Below are positions 37,349 to 46,916 of a DNA stretch of 64,000 nucleotides, in pieces. Origin of the DNA: an uncultured Bacteroidota bacterium (GTDB taxonomy: Bacteria > Bacteroidota > Bacteroidia > UBA4408); the NCBI GenBank assembly GCA_903831265.1, contig CAIKXD010000276.1:25162-89161 (forward strand). Reading direction: 5' to 3'. Position 1 is the first letter of the stretch. Each line of letters opens with the position of its first letter. The translations under genes and the position numbers were made by a program. The notes under the pieces were generated by a model. It saw only the letters and a program-made list of their open reading frames with translations, had not been told where the DNA came from and did not search any database.

Positions 37349-38584
37349 TTACTCAAAGTCTTCGTAAAGCAAATATTTCTTTCTTATTTGTTTAAAGTCT
37401 TTGAGCTCTTTTTGCCAAGTTGCTTTAATTTGTTTATCTGTAAAACCCTGTGTGATCTGTGCCTGTAGCAACTCATTACCTGCCAACCTTTTAAAAAACG
37501 AATTAAAAAACAATTCTTTATTTGGAAAATTAGCATACGCATTTAATAAAATATCAAGTTGAATTCCATCCTGCAAACTATCAGATAAATCATTATTGTT
37601 ACTTAAATCAAACCCAAAACAAACTTCATTCATAAATGGCGGATTAACAGCACCGATGATACTTTTAGGAACAAACGAAGTTTCACTATTTAAAAGCAAT
37701 GGATGTCCATATTGCTGAAAGGGCTTGTTGGTGCCTCTTCCTACGCTTATTGCAGTACCTTCAAAAAAACACAAGGTTGGATATAGAGAAACGGCTCTTT
37801 GGTTTGGTAAATTTGGAGATGGACTTACTGGTAGCACATACCTACTTTTATGCGTATAGCCTTTGCAATTAATTACAGTTAATTTACATTGCAAATTGTT
37901 ACCCAACCATTTTTCGTTATTAACCATTTGTGCATATTCTCCAATAGTCATTCCATGAACTACTGGTACTTTATGCATACCAACAAATGAAGCAAAAGAA
38001 TCTTGTAAAACAGGACCATCAATATAAAATCCGTTAGGGTTGGGCCTATCAAGCACCACTAATGGTATATTTTGTTCAGCGCATGCCTGCATTACGTAGT
38101 GCATTGTGCTGATATAAGTATAAAAACGCGCTCCTACATCTTGTAGGTCAAACAAAATAAGTTCAATATTTTCTAAATCTTTTACTGCAGGTTTTTTATT
38201 ATTACCATAAAGAGATTTAACTGCAATTCCAGTTTTGGCATCTACGTCATCGGCAATTTTTTCTCCCGCGCTCCCAATACCTCTAAATCCGTGTTCGGGG
38301 CAAAAAACCTTCGTTACTTTTATTTCTAAGTTCACCAAGGTATCGAGTAAATGCTTTCCATTAACTAAAGAGGTTTGATTGCCCACTAAAGCAATTTCTT
38401 TATTTTTCAATAAAGGTAAATAGTCTTGCATACTTTCTGCACCTACTATTATTTTTGACTGTGAGTATAATTTAGTTGAATTGTATAAAAAAAAAATCAT
38501 TCCTAACAACATCAATTTTGTAAGAGCTTTGCTTGAATTTATCGTACTTTTAAAAATCACCTTTAATATTTTTATCGACTCCAA
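37349..38584 (-). CDS. namZ: DUF1343 / exo-beta-N-acetylmuramidase NamZ-like
   Basis: VGNQTSLVNGKHLLDTL, FCPEHGFRG, DLQDVGARFYTYISTM, LDRPNPNG. Confidence 0.85.
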   Translation of the reverse strand: MESIKILKVIFKSTINSSKALTKLMLLGMIFFLYNSTKLYSQSKIIVGAESMQDYLPLLKNKEIALVGNQTSLVNGKHLLDTLVNLEIKVTKVFCPEHGFRGIGSAGEKIADDVDAKTGIAVKSLYGNNKKPAVKDLENIELILFDLQDVGARFYTYISTMHYVMQACAEQNIPLVVLDRPNPNGFYIDGPVLQDSFASFVGMHKVPVVHGMTIGEYAQMVNNEKWLGNNLQCKLTVINCKGYTHKSRYVLPVSPSPNLPNQRAVSLYPTLCFFEGTAISVGRGTNKPFQQYGHPLLLNSETSFVPKSIIGAVNPPFMNEVCFGFDLSNNNDLSDSLQDGIQLDILLNAYANFPNKELFFNSFFKRLAGNELLQAQITQGFTDKQIKATWQKELKDFKQIRKKYLLYEDFE

Positions 38585-38657
38585 TGTTAAGAATTTATTA
38601 CCAATGCGTGAAATAATTATGATTAACCTATATTTGCAAACTTAAATAAAAAACCTG

Positions 38658-39101
38658 ATGGAAAAGAATCAAAAGAAAGACTTAGAACACTCGCTAATAA
38701 AGCAAACTGAAAAAATATTCTTCGAAATAGACCCTGCAACCACGGTTGTATTTTCTAAAAACCTGAGGAATCATTGCAAAGATTTGGCCAAAAAATTTAT
38801 AAAAACGCAAAAAAAATTAAAAAAACAGTTAGAAGAAATAACCTCTAACGCTCCTGTAAAGATTGCAACCAATTTAAAAAAGGATGTTGAAGTATTAGAA
38901 AGTAAACCAAAATTGCCTATTAAAAAATCGGCTCCATTAAAAAAAATTACACCAAAAAAAGCTCCTGCAAAGACCAATGCAGTGGCTTCAACTAAACAAA
39001 AACGAGTACGCAGAGGAAACAATTTGAGTAATGCTGCAGTGGTGCAAAAAAAAGCAATGGCCACTTTAGCAAAAAACATCAATAAAACTGCAAAAAAATA
39101 G
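38658..39101 (+). CDS. Lys/Ala-rich basic protein, histone H1-like tail
   Basis: 147 aa; KSAPLKKITPKKAPAKTNAVASTKQKRVRRGNN. Confidence 0.65.
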   Translation: MEKNQKKDLEHSLIKQTEKIFFEIDPATTVVFSKNLRNHCKDLAKKFIKTQKKLKKQLEEITSNAPVKIATNLKKDVEVLESKPKLPIKKSAPLKKITPKKAPAKTNAVASTKQKRVRRGNNLSNAAVVQKKAMATLAKNINKTAKK

Positions 39102-39113
39102 TCTTTTCGGCAT

Positions 39114-41165
39114 ATGAAAGTAACAATGATTAATAGGGATATTAGCTGGCTATCTTTTAATGCAAGGGTGTTACAAGAAGCTGCTGACAAAACCTTACCT
39201 ATAATTGAGAGGATAAAATTTCTTGGAATTTTTTCGAATAACTTAGATGAGTTTTTTAGGGTGCGTGTTGGCACTTATAAAAGAATGATTAATTTAGGTA
39301 AAAACGCCAGATACTATATTGGTGAAAATCCCGCGAAGGTGCTCCAAAAAATTCAATCGATTGTTGTTACACATCAAAAGGAATTTGATAGAATTTTTGC
39401 TGAAATTCTATTAGAATTAAAGCAAAAAAATATATTTATTTTAGATGAAAAATCGCTAAGTAAAAGTCAAGGTTCATTTGTAAAAAACTACTTTAAGGAA
39501 ATGGTGCGCCCAATGTTGGTGCCAATAATGATACAACACACCAACAAGCTTCCCTCCCTGCGCGATAAATCAATTTACTTAGCTGTTAAATTATCGCACA
39601 AGGTTAAAAATAAGGATTCTAGATATGCACTTATTCAGGTGCCTGATGATTTGCCCCGTTTTGTGCAACTTCCATCAAGTGATAAAAAAGAAGAAACATG
39701 TATTATATTATTAGATGATGTAATAAGATTTTGCTTAGAGGATATTTTCTTTGTATTTAACTATGATACCTATGGTGCATATACCATAAAATTAACAAGA
39801 GATGCTGAACTAGATATTGACAGCGACTTATCAAAAAGCATCACTGAAAAAATATCTAAAAGTTTAAAGCAACGCAAAATAGGCGAGCCTGTGCGCTTGG
39901 TTTACGACAGTCAAATTCCTAAAGATATGCTTGATTTTCTTACAAAAAGTATGAAAATTGATAAAAATCAAGCCTTGCTTCCGGGCGGACGGTACCACAA
40001 CTTTAAAGACTTTATGCAGTTTCCAAAGGTTGGAGTTAGTGAACTTGTAAACACCCCGCTGCCTATACTCGAACATCCCAAATTAAAGGGAAATAAAAGC
40101 ATGTTTGAAGTTTTAAAAAAAGGCGATATTCTACTTACATTTCCTTACCAAAGCTTCGATCATATTATTGATTTTTTAAGGGAAGCAGCTATTGATCCTG
40201 CGGTTACCTCCATAAAAATAACGTTATACAGAGCAGCACGAAATTCAAAAATAATTAATGCTTTGGTTAATGCGCTTCAAAACGGGAAGGCTGTAACCGC
40301 CGTGGTTGAGTTACAAGCAAGATTTGATGAACAAGCAAATTTAAACTTAGCTAATAAACTACAAGACGAAGGAGCTACTTTGATATATGGTGTACCAGGA
40401 TTAAAAGTGCATTCTAAAGTAATTTATATTAGCAGAAAAGAAGGCACTAAAACTGTAAGCTACGCACATATTGGCACGGGCAATTTCAATGAGTCTACAG
40501 CAAAAGTATATAGCGATTTTAGTTTGTTTACCAGCGATATCAGAATTACATCAGAGGTAGAAAAAGTGTTTCATTTTTTTAAAAATAACTACAAGACGGG
40601 CACTTATAAAAGCCTTCTGGTGGCGCCATTTTTTATGCGAAATAGAATACTAAAGTTAATACAAAATGAAATAAAAAATGCCAAAGCAAAAAAGCCTGCC
40701 CTAATTCAATTAAAACTAAACAGCCTTACCGACGAAGAATTAATAAAAAAATTATATGCTGCAAGCAATGCAGGTGTTAAAATTCAATTAATAATTCGTG
40801 GTATTTGTTCCCTTGTAGCAGGTGTTAAAGGCATGAGCGAAAACATTGAAGCAATTAGTTTAGTTGACACCTATTTAGAGCACGCTAGAAGTATGTTATT
40901 TCACAATAATGGCAACGAATTAGTTTACATTTCATCGGCCGATTGGATGATAAGGAATTTGGATTTTAGAACAGAAGTGGCTTGCCCTATTTATGATCTT
41001 TCGCTAAAAAATGAAATCAAAAAAATATTTGATATCCAGTGGAACGGAAGTACCAAAGTAAGAATTTTAAACGAGAAACAGGACAATCCATATCGCCAAG
41101 CTCCAGACGGAATAAAGAAAAGAGCGCAACTAGAAATTTATAAATACCTTGCTGCAAAAAAGTAA
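39114..41165 (+). CDS. ppk1: Polyphosphate kinase 1
   Basis: 683 aa; NRDISWLSFNARVLQEA, FSNNLDEFFRVRVG, KITLYRAARNS, GTGNFNESTAKVYSDFSLFT. Confidence 0.96.
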   Translation: MKVTMINRDISWLSFNARVLQEAADKTLPIIERIKFLGIFSNNLDEFFRVRVGTYKRMINLGKNARYYIGENPAKVLQKIQSIVVTHQKEFDRIFAEILLELKQKNIFILDEKSLSKSQGSFVKNYFKEMVRPMLVPIMIQHTNKLPSLRDKSIYLAVKLSHKVKNKDSRYALIQVPDDLPRFVQLPSSDKKEETCIILLDDVIRFCLEDIFFVFNYDTYGAYTIKLTRDAELDIDSDLSKSITEKISKSLKQRKIGEPVRLVYDSQIPKDMLDFLTKSMKIDKNQALLPGGRYHNFKDFMQFPKVGVSELVNTPLPILEHPKLKGNKSMFEVLKKGDILLTFPYQSFDHIIDFLREAAIDPAVTSIKITLYRAARNSKIINALVNALQNGKAVTAVVELQARFDEQANLNLANKLQDEGATLIYGVPGLKVHSKVIYISRKEGTKTVSYAHIGTGNFNESTAKVYSDFSLFTSDIRITSEVEKVFHFFKNNYKTGTYKSLLVAPFFMRNRILKLIQNEIKNAKAKKPALIQLKLNSLTDEELIKKLYAASNAGVKIQLIIRGICSLVAGVKGMSENIEAISLVDTYLEHARSMLFHNNGNELVYISSADWMIRNLDFRTEVACPIYDLSLKNEIKKIFDIQWNGSTKVRILNEKQDNPYRQAPDGIKKRAQLEIYKYLAAKK

Positions 41166-41180
41166 TTAATTCCTTTTTAT

Positions 41181-41867
41181 GTGAATTTATTTCCCCGTGC
41201 CGAACATTTTATTACTGCTGATGGATCTAGTACACTTATACTTCCTGGACTCAATGAGCAATACCATTCTATCCACGGAGCCATTCAGGAAAGCAATATT
41301 GTTTACATTCAAAATGGCTTCAACTATTCAGAAGTAGCTGACATAAATATTTTAGAAATAGGCTTCGGAACAGGATTAAATTGTTTACTAACCTATACCT
41401 CTTTTATTAACTCAAAAAGTTGCAAAAGCGTTAACTACACTGCTATTGAACCTTTACCTATCCCCTTCGATTTATTAGAAAAACTGAATTATAAAAATGA
41501 GATTAATTCCTTCAAAATAAATGATGTTTTTAGGCAAATACATAGCTCAATTTCTAACGAAAAAATACAAATTACAGATCATTTTTCATTTACTTTAATT
41601 AGCTCAACGGTTCAAGAATTTCAGGATTCGGAAGCAAAATATGATGTTATTTACTTTGATGCATTTGGCCCCGATACACAGCCTGAAATGTGGTCTTTTG
41701 CTATTTTTGAAAAAATGTACTCTTTATTAAAACCCAATGGCATATTAGTTACTTACTGCGCAAAAGGAGCTGTAAAAAGGTTATTAAAATCGGTAGGATT
41801 TAAAGTTGAAAATTTACCGGGACCTCCGGGAAAAAGAGAAATTACAAGAGGCCTAAAGCAAATTTAA
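41181..41867 (+). CDS. mnmD: tRNA (5-methylaminomethyl-2-thiouridine)(34)-methyltransferase MnmD
   Basis: 228 aa; ILEIGFGTGLNCLLT, YFDAFGPDTQPEMW, GPPGKREITRG. Confidence 0.9.
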   Translation: MNLFPRAEHFITADGSSTLILPGLNEQYHSIHGAIQESNIVYIQNGFNYSEVADINILEIGFGTGLNCLLTYTSFINSKSCKSVNYTAIEPLPIPFDLLEKLNYKNEINSFKINDVFRQIHSSISNEKIQITDHFSFTLISSTVQEFQDSEAKYDVIYFDAFGPDTQPEMWSFAIFEKMYSLLKPNGILVTYCAKGAVKRLLKSVGFKVENLPGPPGKREITRGLKQI

Positions 41868-41984
41868 TATGCAAAAACCAATCTCTCAAAACTAATTCAT
41901 GCAAAGCATTTAGCTTTAACCCTAATTGCGAATTAGAAATCTACTCAATTCATTTTGATTCAACCTAGAGCGCTTAATCCCATT

Positions 41985-42085
41985 TAAAATTTCAAAACAG
42001 CTCGCTTTTATATAATCCAAAAAAGTCCGTGAGTACCTGATATTATTGCAAAATTTTGCCGACCAACAATACCTGGTAAACAATT
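41985..42085. repeat. Copy 2 of the second diverged intergenic repeat
   Basis: AATTTCAAAACAGCTCGCTTTT...GATATTATTGCAAAATTTTGCCGACCAACAATACCT, compare 23300-23420. Confidence 0.55.
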
Positions 42086-42168
42086 TGAGCTTAAGCTTGA
42101 ATTTGGGCTTTCTCAGATTAATTTTATTCCTATATTTGAGTCATAAACATTCCCTAAATTTGAGTTAA

Positions 42169-43176
42169 ATGGTCTATTCGAGATATTTATTTGCCTGTAT
42201 CCCTTCTTTTCTATGCCTTATTGGAAATTTCTTTGGAGGGTTTTATAGTGGTCTAAATATTTTTTATTCGATGCTGTTATTGCCTTTGGCAGAATGGTTT
42301 TTGCACAATGAAAATAAAAAAAACGAGCATAATGAAGACGAATTAATGCCAACCTTAATCCTTATTTTAATTAGCTTTTTGCATCTAACAGTAACGCTAA
42401 GCTTGCTTTATGGCGTTTTCTGCAATAAACTTACCGGAATATTTATAATTATTGCTGCAATTTCATCTGGTGTAAATGCTGGCACCAATGGCGTAGTGGT
42501 TGCCCACGAACTTATTCACAGAAAAAATTTTATTTTGCGCGCACTAGGTATTTTAAATTTAATTCAAGTGAATTACGGACACTTTTACATAGAGCATATT
42601 AAAGGCCATCACAAATATGTTGGAACGCAAGCCGATCCTGCCACCGCAATGTATGGCGAAAGTTTATACAAATTTGTGATGCGTACCATTCCAGGACAAT
42701 TTTTAAGTGCCTTTTCATTAGAACAAAAACGTTTGTTCGACAAAAATCTGAGTCAGTTTAAAAACTTTGTGCTTGTTATCTCTTTTGTTGAATTAATGAT
42801 AGTAGTTACAATTTTCTTAATTTTTGGGATTGAGCTGCTACTAGCCTACATGCTTTATAGCTTTGTTGCTATTTTTCTTTTAGAATATGTAAATTATATT
42901 GAGCACTATGGCTTAAAAAGAGATGACAATAAAAAATTTGAAGCGCATCATGCATGGCAAAGCAATAAAATTACCAGTAGGTTAGGATTGATAGAACTTT
43001 CCCGTCATGCCGACCATCATATGAAAGCATCAAAGCCTTATCATACACTTAATACACACGACGGATATTATTTACCCTCAGGATATTTTGGGATGTTTTA
43101 TATTGCGCTTATGCCAAAAATTTGGTTTAAAATAATTCATCCAATTATTGATGATAACAGAAATAAATTTAATTAA
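42169..43176 (+). CDS. Alkane 1-monooxygenase / membrane fatty-acid desaturase-like
   Basis: 335 aa; His boxes HELIH, HIKGHHK, HADHH; NYIEHYGL. Confidence 0.87.
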   Translation: MVYSRYLFACIPSFLCLIGNFFGGFYSGLNIFYSMLLLPLAEWFLHNENKKNEHNEDELMPTLILILISFLHLTVTLSLLYGVFCNKLTGIFIIIAAISSGVNAGTNGVVVAHELIHRKNFILRALGILNLIQVNYGHFYIEHIKGHHKYVGTQADPATAMYGESLYKFVMRTIPGQFLSAFSLEQKRLFDKNLSQFKNFVLVISFVELMIVVTIFLIFGIELLLAYMLYSFVAIFLLEYVNYIEHYGLKRDDNKKFEAHHAWQSNKITSRLGLIELSRHADHHMKASKPYHTLNTHDGYYLPSGYFGMFYIALMPKIWFKIIHPIIDDNRNKFN

Positions 43177-43198
43177 ATTTAAACATTAAAATTTACCC

Positions 43199-43687
43199 AT
43201 GCCATCATTTGACATTGTTAATAAAATAGACATTCAAACACTAGACAACGCTATTAATGTAGCAAGAAAAGACATCACAAGTAGGTACGATTTTAAAGGC
43301 TCAAAAAGCACTATTGAGCTAGATAAAAAACTACTATGTATTGATATACTAACCGAAAGTGAAATGAGAATTGAAGCCATTGAAGATACCATAAGAAGTA
43401 GAATGATTAAGCAAGGACTTAATCCTTTAGCTTTAGATTTTGGCAAGGAACAATATGCCTCTGGAAACCTGTTAAAAAAAGACATTAAAATTAAACAAGG
43501 CATTGATAAAGAAACTGCTAAAAAGATTGTAAAGCACATTAAAGATTTAAAACTAAAGGTTGAAGCACAAATTATGGATGAGCAAGTGCGCGTTACCGGA
43601 AAAAAAATAGATGAACTACAAGCCGTAATTAGCAGTGTTAGAGCCGCTAACTTTGAAATACCTGTGCAATTTGTAAACATGAAATAA
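43199..43687 (+). CDS. yajQ: YajQ family nucleotide-binding protein
   Basis: 162 aa; MPSFDIVNKIDIQTLDNAINVARKDITSRYDFKGS. Confidence 0.95.
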   Translation: MPSFDIVNKIDIQTLDNAINVARKDITSRYDFKGSKSTIELDKKLLCIDILTESEMRIEAIEDTIRSRMIKQGLNPLALDFGKEQYASGNLLKKDIKIKQGIDKETAKKIVKHIKDLKLKVEAQIMDEQVRVTGKKIDELQAVISSVRAANFEIPVQFVNMK

Positions 43688-43692
43688 TAAAA

Positions 43693-44097
43693 ATGAAAAA
43701 ATACATAGTAGTATACATAGTTGCATTTATAAGCCAATTTATTGATGCCAAAGCACAAACAAAAGAACCTTATAACGACAAGCAAAATATTGCTGTAGTA
43801 ACAGAACAAGAGCCATTTTACCCGAAGGGTGATTGGGAACTATACAAATATGTTTTAAACGAAGTAAAATATAGCGATGAGGCCAAACAAAAATTGATTG
43901 AAGGTGAAGTGATGCTTAGTTTTGATGTTTTGCCCGACAGTACTATTAGCAATACCAATGTGATTAGTGGCGTTTGCTGCGGTATTAATGAAGAAGTTCA
44001 AAGAGTAGTTAAAGCACTAAAATTTGCCCCTGCCATGCAAAACGGAATTAAAATGCGTATGAATGTGATGATGAATTTTCCTGTTAAAGCACATTAA
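43693..44097 (+). CDS. TonB C-terminal-like (energy transducer-type) protein
   Basis: 134 aa; LIEGEVMLSFDVLPDSTISNTNVISGVCCGINEEVQRVVKALKFAPAMQNG. Confidence 0.65.
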   Translation: MKKYIVVYIVAFISQFIDAKAQTKEPYNDKQNIAVVTEQEPFYPKGDWELYKYVLNEVKYSDEAKQKLIEGEVMLSFDVLPDSTISNTNVISGVCCGINEEVQRVVKALKFAPAMQNGIKMRMNVMMNFPVKAH

Positions 44098-44115
44098 AAT
44101 ATATTACAGCAGCTT

Positions 44116-46017
44116 ATGCAACAACCAAAAAAACTAACCAAAAAGGAAAAATTTCAACAATCTCATGAAGTAGCCAAATCTACTTCATCTATAAAAGTCG
44201 ATAAAAAAGTAAGTTGGCTGTGGGTATATTTAACCATTGCTTTGGCCGTATTTGTGTTATATGGCAATACGCTTTCAAATGGCTATGTGCTTGATGATTT
44301 TTCGGTGATTAAGGAAAATAATATTGTAAATCAGGGTACCAAAAATTTAGGTCAAATATTTAAAACAAGTTATCGCGCAGGATATTTAAATGTTAATGAT
44401 GGTTTATATCGACCACTTTCATTAGCCATGTTTGCTGTAGAATGGTCTCTTTCGCCAGATAATCCGAGTTTGGGGCATTTTATTAATCTAATAATATATA
44501 TTTTTTGCGGCATTATTCTTTTTAAATTGTTGCAAAAATTACTTCCTCAACTGCATCATTTTGTTATTGTTGGCGCAGTATTGCTATTTATTGCCCATCC
44601 AATTCATACAGAGGTTGTTGGTAATGTAAAAAGCAGAGATGAATTACTTTGTTTTTTGTTTTCGTTTTTAAGCATTCATTTTATTTTGAAATATATTGAT
44701 GAATCAAAAAGTTATTTACTTGTGTTCAGCTCTATTTCGCTATTTATAGCCTTTTTAGCCAAAGAGTCGGCCATCTTAACAATTCCAATCCTATTTATTA
44801 TGATTTGGTACTTTAAAAAAGAAGCCATGTCAAAGTTTATTGGAATTGCTACTTCGGTTGTTGTTCCTTTTTTAATTTATATGCTTATCAGAAAAAGTGT
44901 TTTAGACTCTTTTGCAGGAATTCAAAGCGTTACGTTAATTGATAATCCTATTGGAGCTCAAACAAATTTTGGTTTAAAACTAATGGGAAGTATGCAAGTA
45001 ATAGGCGAATACATGCAACTTTTTGTATTGCCCCACCCCCTTGTTTATGATTACTCCTATAATTCTTTTCCTCTTGAAAATGGAATTAACTTGCCCATCA
45101 TTGTTGGAATAATTATCGTTTTAAGCATGATTGCCGCAATTTTTATTACCTATAAAAAGCACCCCATAATTTCCTTTTCTTTGCTTTTTATTTTTGCTGG
45201 TTTATCGCTCTATACAAATATATTTTTTACCATTGGAGCAGCAAAGGCAGAACGTTTTACGTTTTTAGCATCTGTTGGATTTTGCATCTTACTATCGTAT
45301 TTAATTGCTAAATTTTTAAAATCTGATGTATATCAATCAAATAATAATCCGGTAAAAAGTAAAAACTACTTTTTTGTGCTTGGCGCGATAATGTTGCTCT
45401 ACAGTGTAAAAACAATCAGCAGAAACTTTGATTGGAAAGACAATATTACACTGTACACACATGATGTTGATTTAAATCCTATAAGTGCTAAAACGCATTA
45501 TTACCTTGGAAATGAGCTCATAAAAAAGATTGCAGATGAGGAAAAAGATTCAATTAAAAGGCTGGCTTATTTAAAAAAAGGCATCGAAGAAGTAAGAAAA
45601 TCTGTAGCTATTTTTCCTGAATATTCTGATGGCCACACGCAAATTGGAGTTGGTTTTTTTAAAATGAATAACATGGATAGCGCTGCTGTTTATTTTAATA
45701 AAGGTTTGCAATACAATCCTAATAATAGTGTGGCATTAAGCAATCTTGGTGCCTATTATTTTAATAAAGGGCGCTATGCAGAAGCTATTGATATTTACGA
45801 TAAAACATTGCGTCTTAACCCAAGATTTATAGATGCCATGGTTAATTTAGGAAGTTGCTACGGTGCATCTGGTAAATTTAATGATGCCGTAATTTGGTTC
45901 TCCAAAGCCTATGAATTAGATCCATCTAATAAAAAAGCAATCACATTTTTAGCCATTACTTATCAAAATATGAAGCAACCCGACAAGGCAGCCTTTTATC
46001 AAAACCTGCTTAAATAA
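44116..46017 (+). CDS. Multi-pass membrane protein with C-terminal TPRs (TMTC/GT-C-like)
   Basis: 633 aa; YVLDDFSVIKENNIV...YRPLSLAMFAVEW, IAHPIHTEVVGNVKSRDELL; TPR repeats. Confidence 0.8.
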   Translation: MQQPKKLTKKEKFQQSHEVAKSTSSIKVDKKVSWLWVYLTIALAVFVLYGNTLSNGYVLDDFSVIKENNIVNQGTKNLGQIFKTSYRAGYLNVNDGLYRPLSLAMFAVEWSLSPDNPSLGHFINLIIYIFCGIILFKLLQKLLPQLHHFVIVGAVLLFIAHPIHTEVVGNVKSRDELLCFLFSFLSIHFILKYIDESKSYLLVFSSISLFIAFLAKESAILTIPILFIMIWYFKKEAMSKFIGIATSVVVPFLIYMLIRKSVLDSFAGIQSVTLIDNPIGAQTNFGLKLMGSMQVIGEYMQLFVLPHPLVYDYSYNSFPLENGINLPIIVGIIIVLSMIAAIFITYKKHPIISFSLLFIFAGLSLYTNIFFTIGAAKAERFTFLASVGFCILLSYLIAKFLKSDVYQSNNNPVKSKNYFFVLGAIMLLYSVKTISRNFDWKDNITLYTHDVDLNPISAKTHYYLGNELIKKIADEEKDSIKRLAYLKKGIEEVRKSVAIFPEYSDGHTQIGVGFFKMNNMDSAAVYFNKGLQYNPNNSVALSNLGAYYFNKGRYAEAIDIYDKTLRLNPRFIDAMVNLGSCYGASGKFNDAVIWFSKAYELDPSNKKAITFLAITYQNMKQPDKAAFYQNLLK

Positions 46018-46043
46018 GGCCCTATTTTAAATTAAATTTATTT

Positions 46044-46913
46044 TTGGAACACTGTTTGCAATGTGGTGATGAAACAAAAAATTGTTTTATGAAAACTATA
46101 ATTGTGTTGCCCTTCAAATTAATTCTTTTTTCCGCAATTTGTTTAACTACTTCTGCATTTAATGCGCAAAATTTAAATTCACCCGAAGCATTTATTCCTA
46201 AAAAAAACACTGCTTTTAAAAAAGGCGAAATACTTACCTACAGATTGCATTATGGAGCAATTGATGCAGGTACGGCTACTTTAGAAGTTACCCAGGAAGA
46301 ACGTGAATTTGGAGGAAGGCCAACATACCATGTTATTGGATTAGGCAAAAGCACTGGTGCATTTGATTGGTTTTTTAAAGTACGCGACCGCTATGAATCA
46401 TACATTGATCAAGAGGCTTTAGTTCCTATGGCATTCATCAGAAGAGTAGATGAAGGCGGTTATAAAATAAATCAAAACTATGTTTACAATCACTATAAAA
46501 AACAGGTAATTAGCGAAGGTAAAGCTTATGAAGTGCCAAAAGATATTAACGATATACAAGATATGATTTCGGCCTTTTATTATGCAAGATGTATTGATTT
46601 TAGCAATGCCAAAGCAGGAAATATTTACACCATAAATAGTTTTGTAGATGGCGAAATTTTCCCACTTAAAATTAAGTTTATTGGAAAAGAAACCATCTCA
46701 ACATCCTTAGGTAAATTTAAATGTATAAAGTTTAGACCAGTGCTTCAAAAAGGAAGGATTTTTAAAGATGAAGAGGATTTAAATGTTTGGATTTCTGATG
46801 ATGCCAATAGAATTCCAATTAGAGCGCAAGCCAATATTTTGGTGGGTTCTGTAAAGATGGATTTGCAGGATTATAAAGGTTTAGCAAATCCAATTGCTAA
46901 GGTTGAAAAGTAG
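46044..46913 (+). CDS. DUF3108 domain-containing secreted protein
   Basis: 289 aa; GEILTYRLHYGAIDAGTATLEV; SFVDGEIFPLKIKFIGKETI. Confidence 0.8.
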   Translation: MEHCLQCGDETKNCFMKTIIVLPFKLILFSAICLTTSAFNAQNLNSPEAFIPKKNTAFKKGEILTYRLHYGAIDAGTATLEVTQEEREFGGRPTYHVIGLGKSTGAFDWFFKVRDRYESYIDQEALVPMAFIRRVDEGGYKINQNYVYNHYKKQVISEGKAYEVPKDINDIQDMISAFYYARCIDFSNAKAGNIYTINSFVDGEIFPLKIKFIGKETISTSLGKFKCIKFRPVLQKGRIFKDEEDLNVWISDDANRIPIRAQANILVGSVKMDLQDYKGLANPIAKVEK

Positions 46914-46916
46914 AAA

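Noticed and set aside
38771-39274. Minus-strand 167-aa ORF
   Set aside because: Antisense to a Lys-rich gene and the ppk1 start; Phe/Leu-rich composition is an artefact of AAA codons.
43234-43809. Minus-strand 191-aa ORF
   Set aside because: Antisense to conserved yajQ; low-complexity Ser/Leu/Ile/Phe translation.
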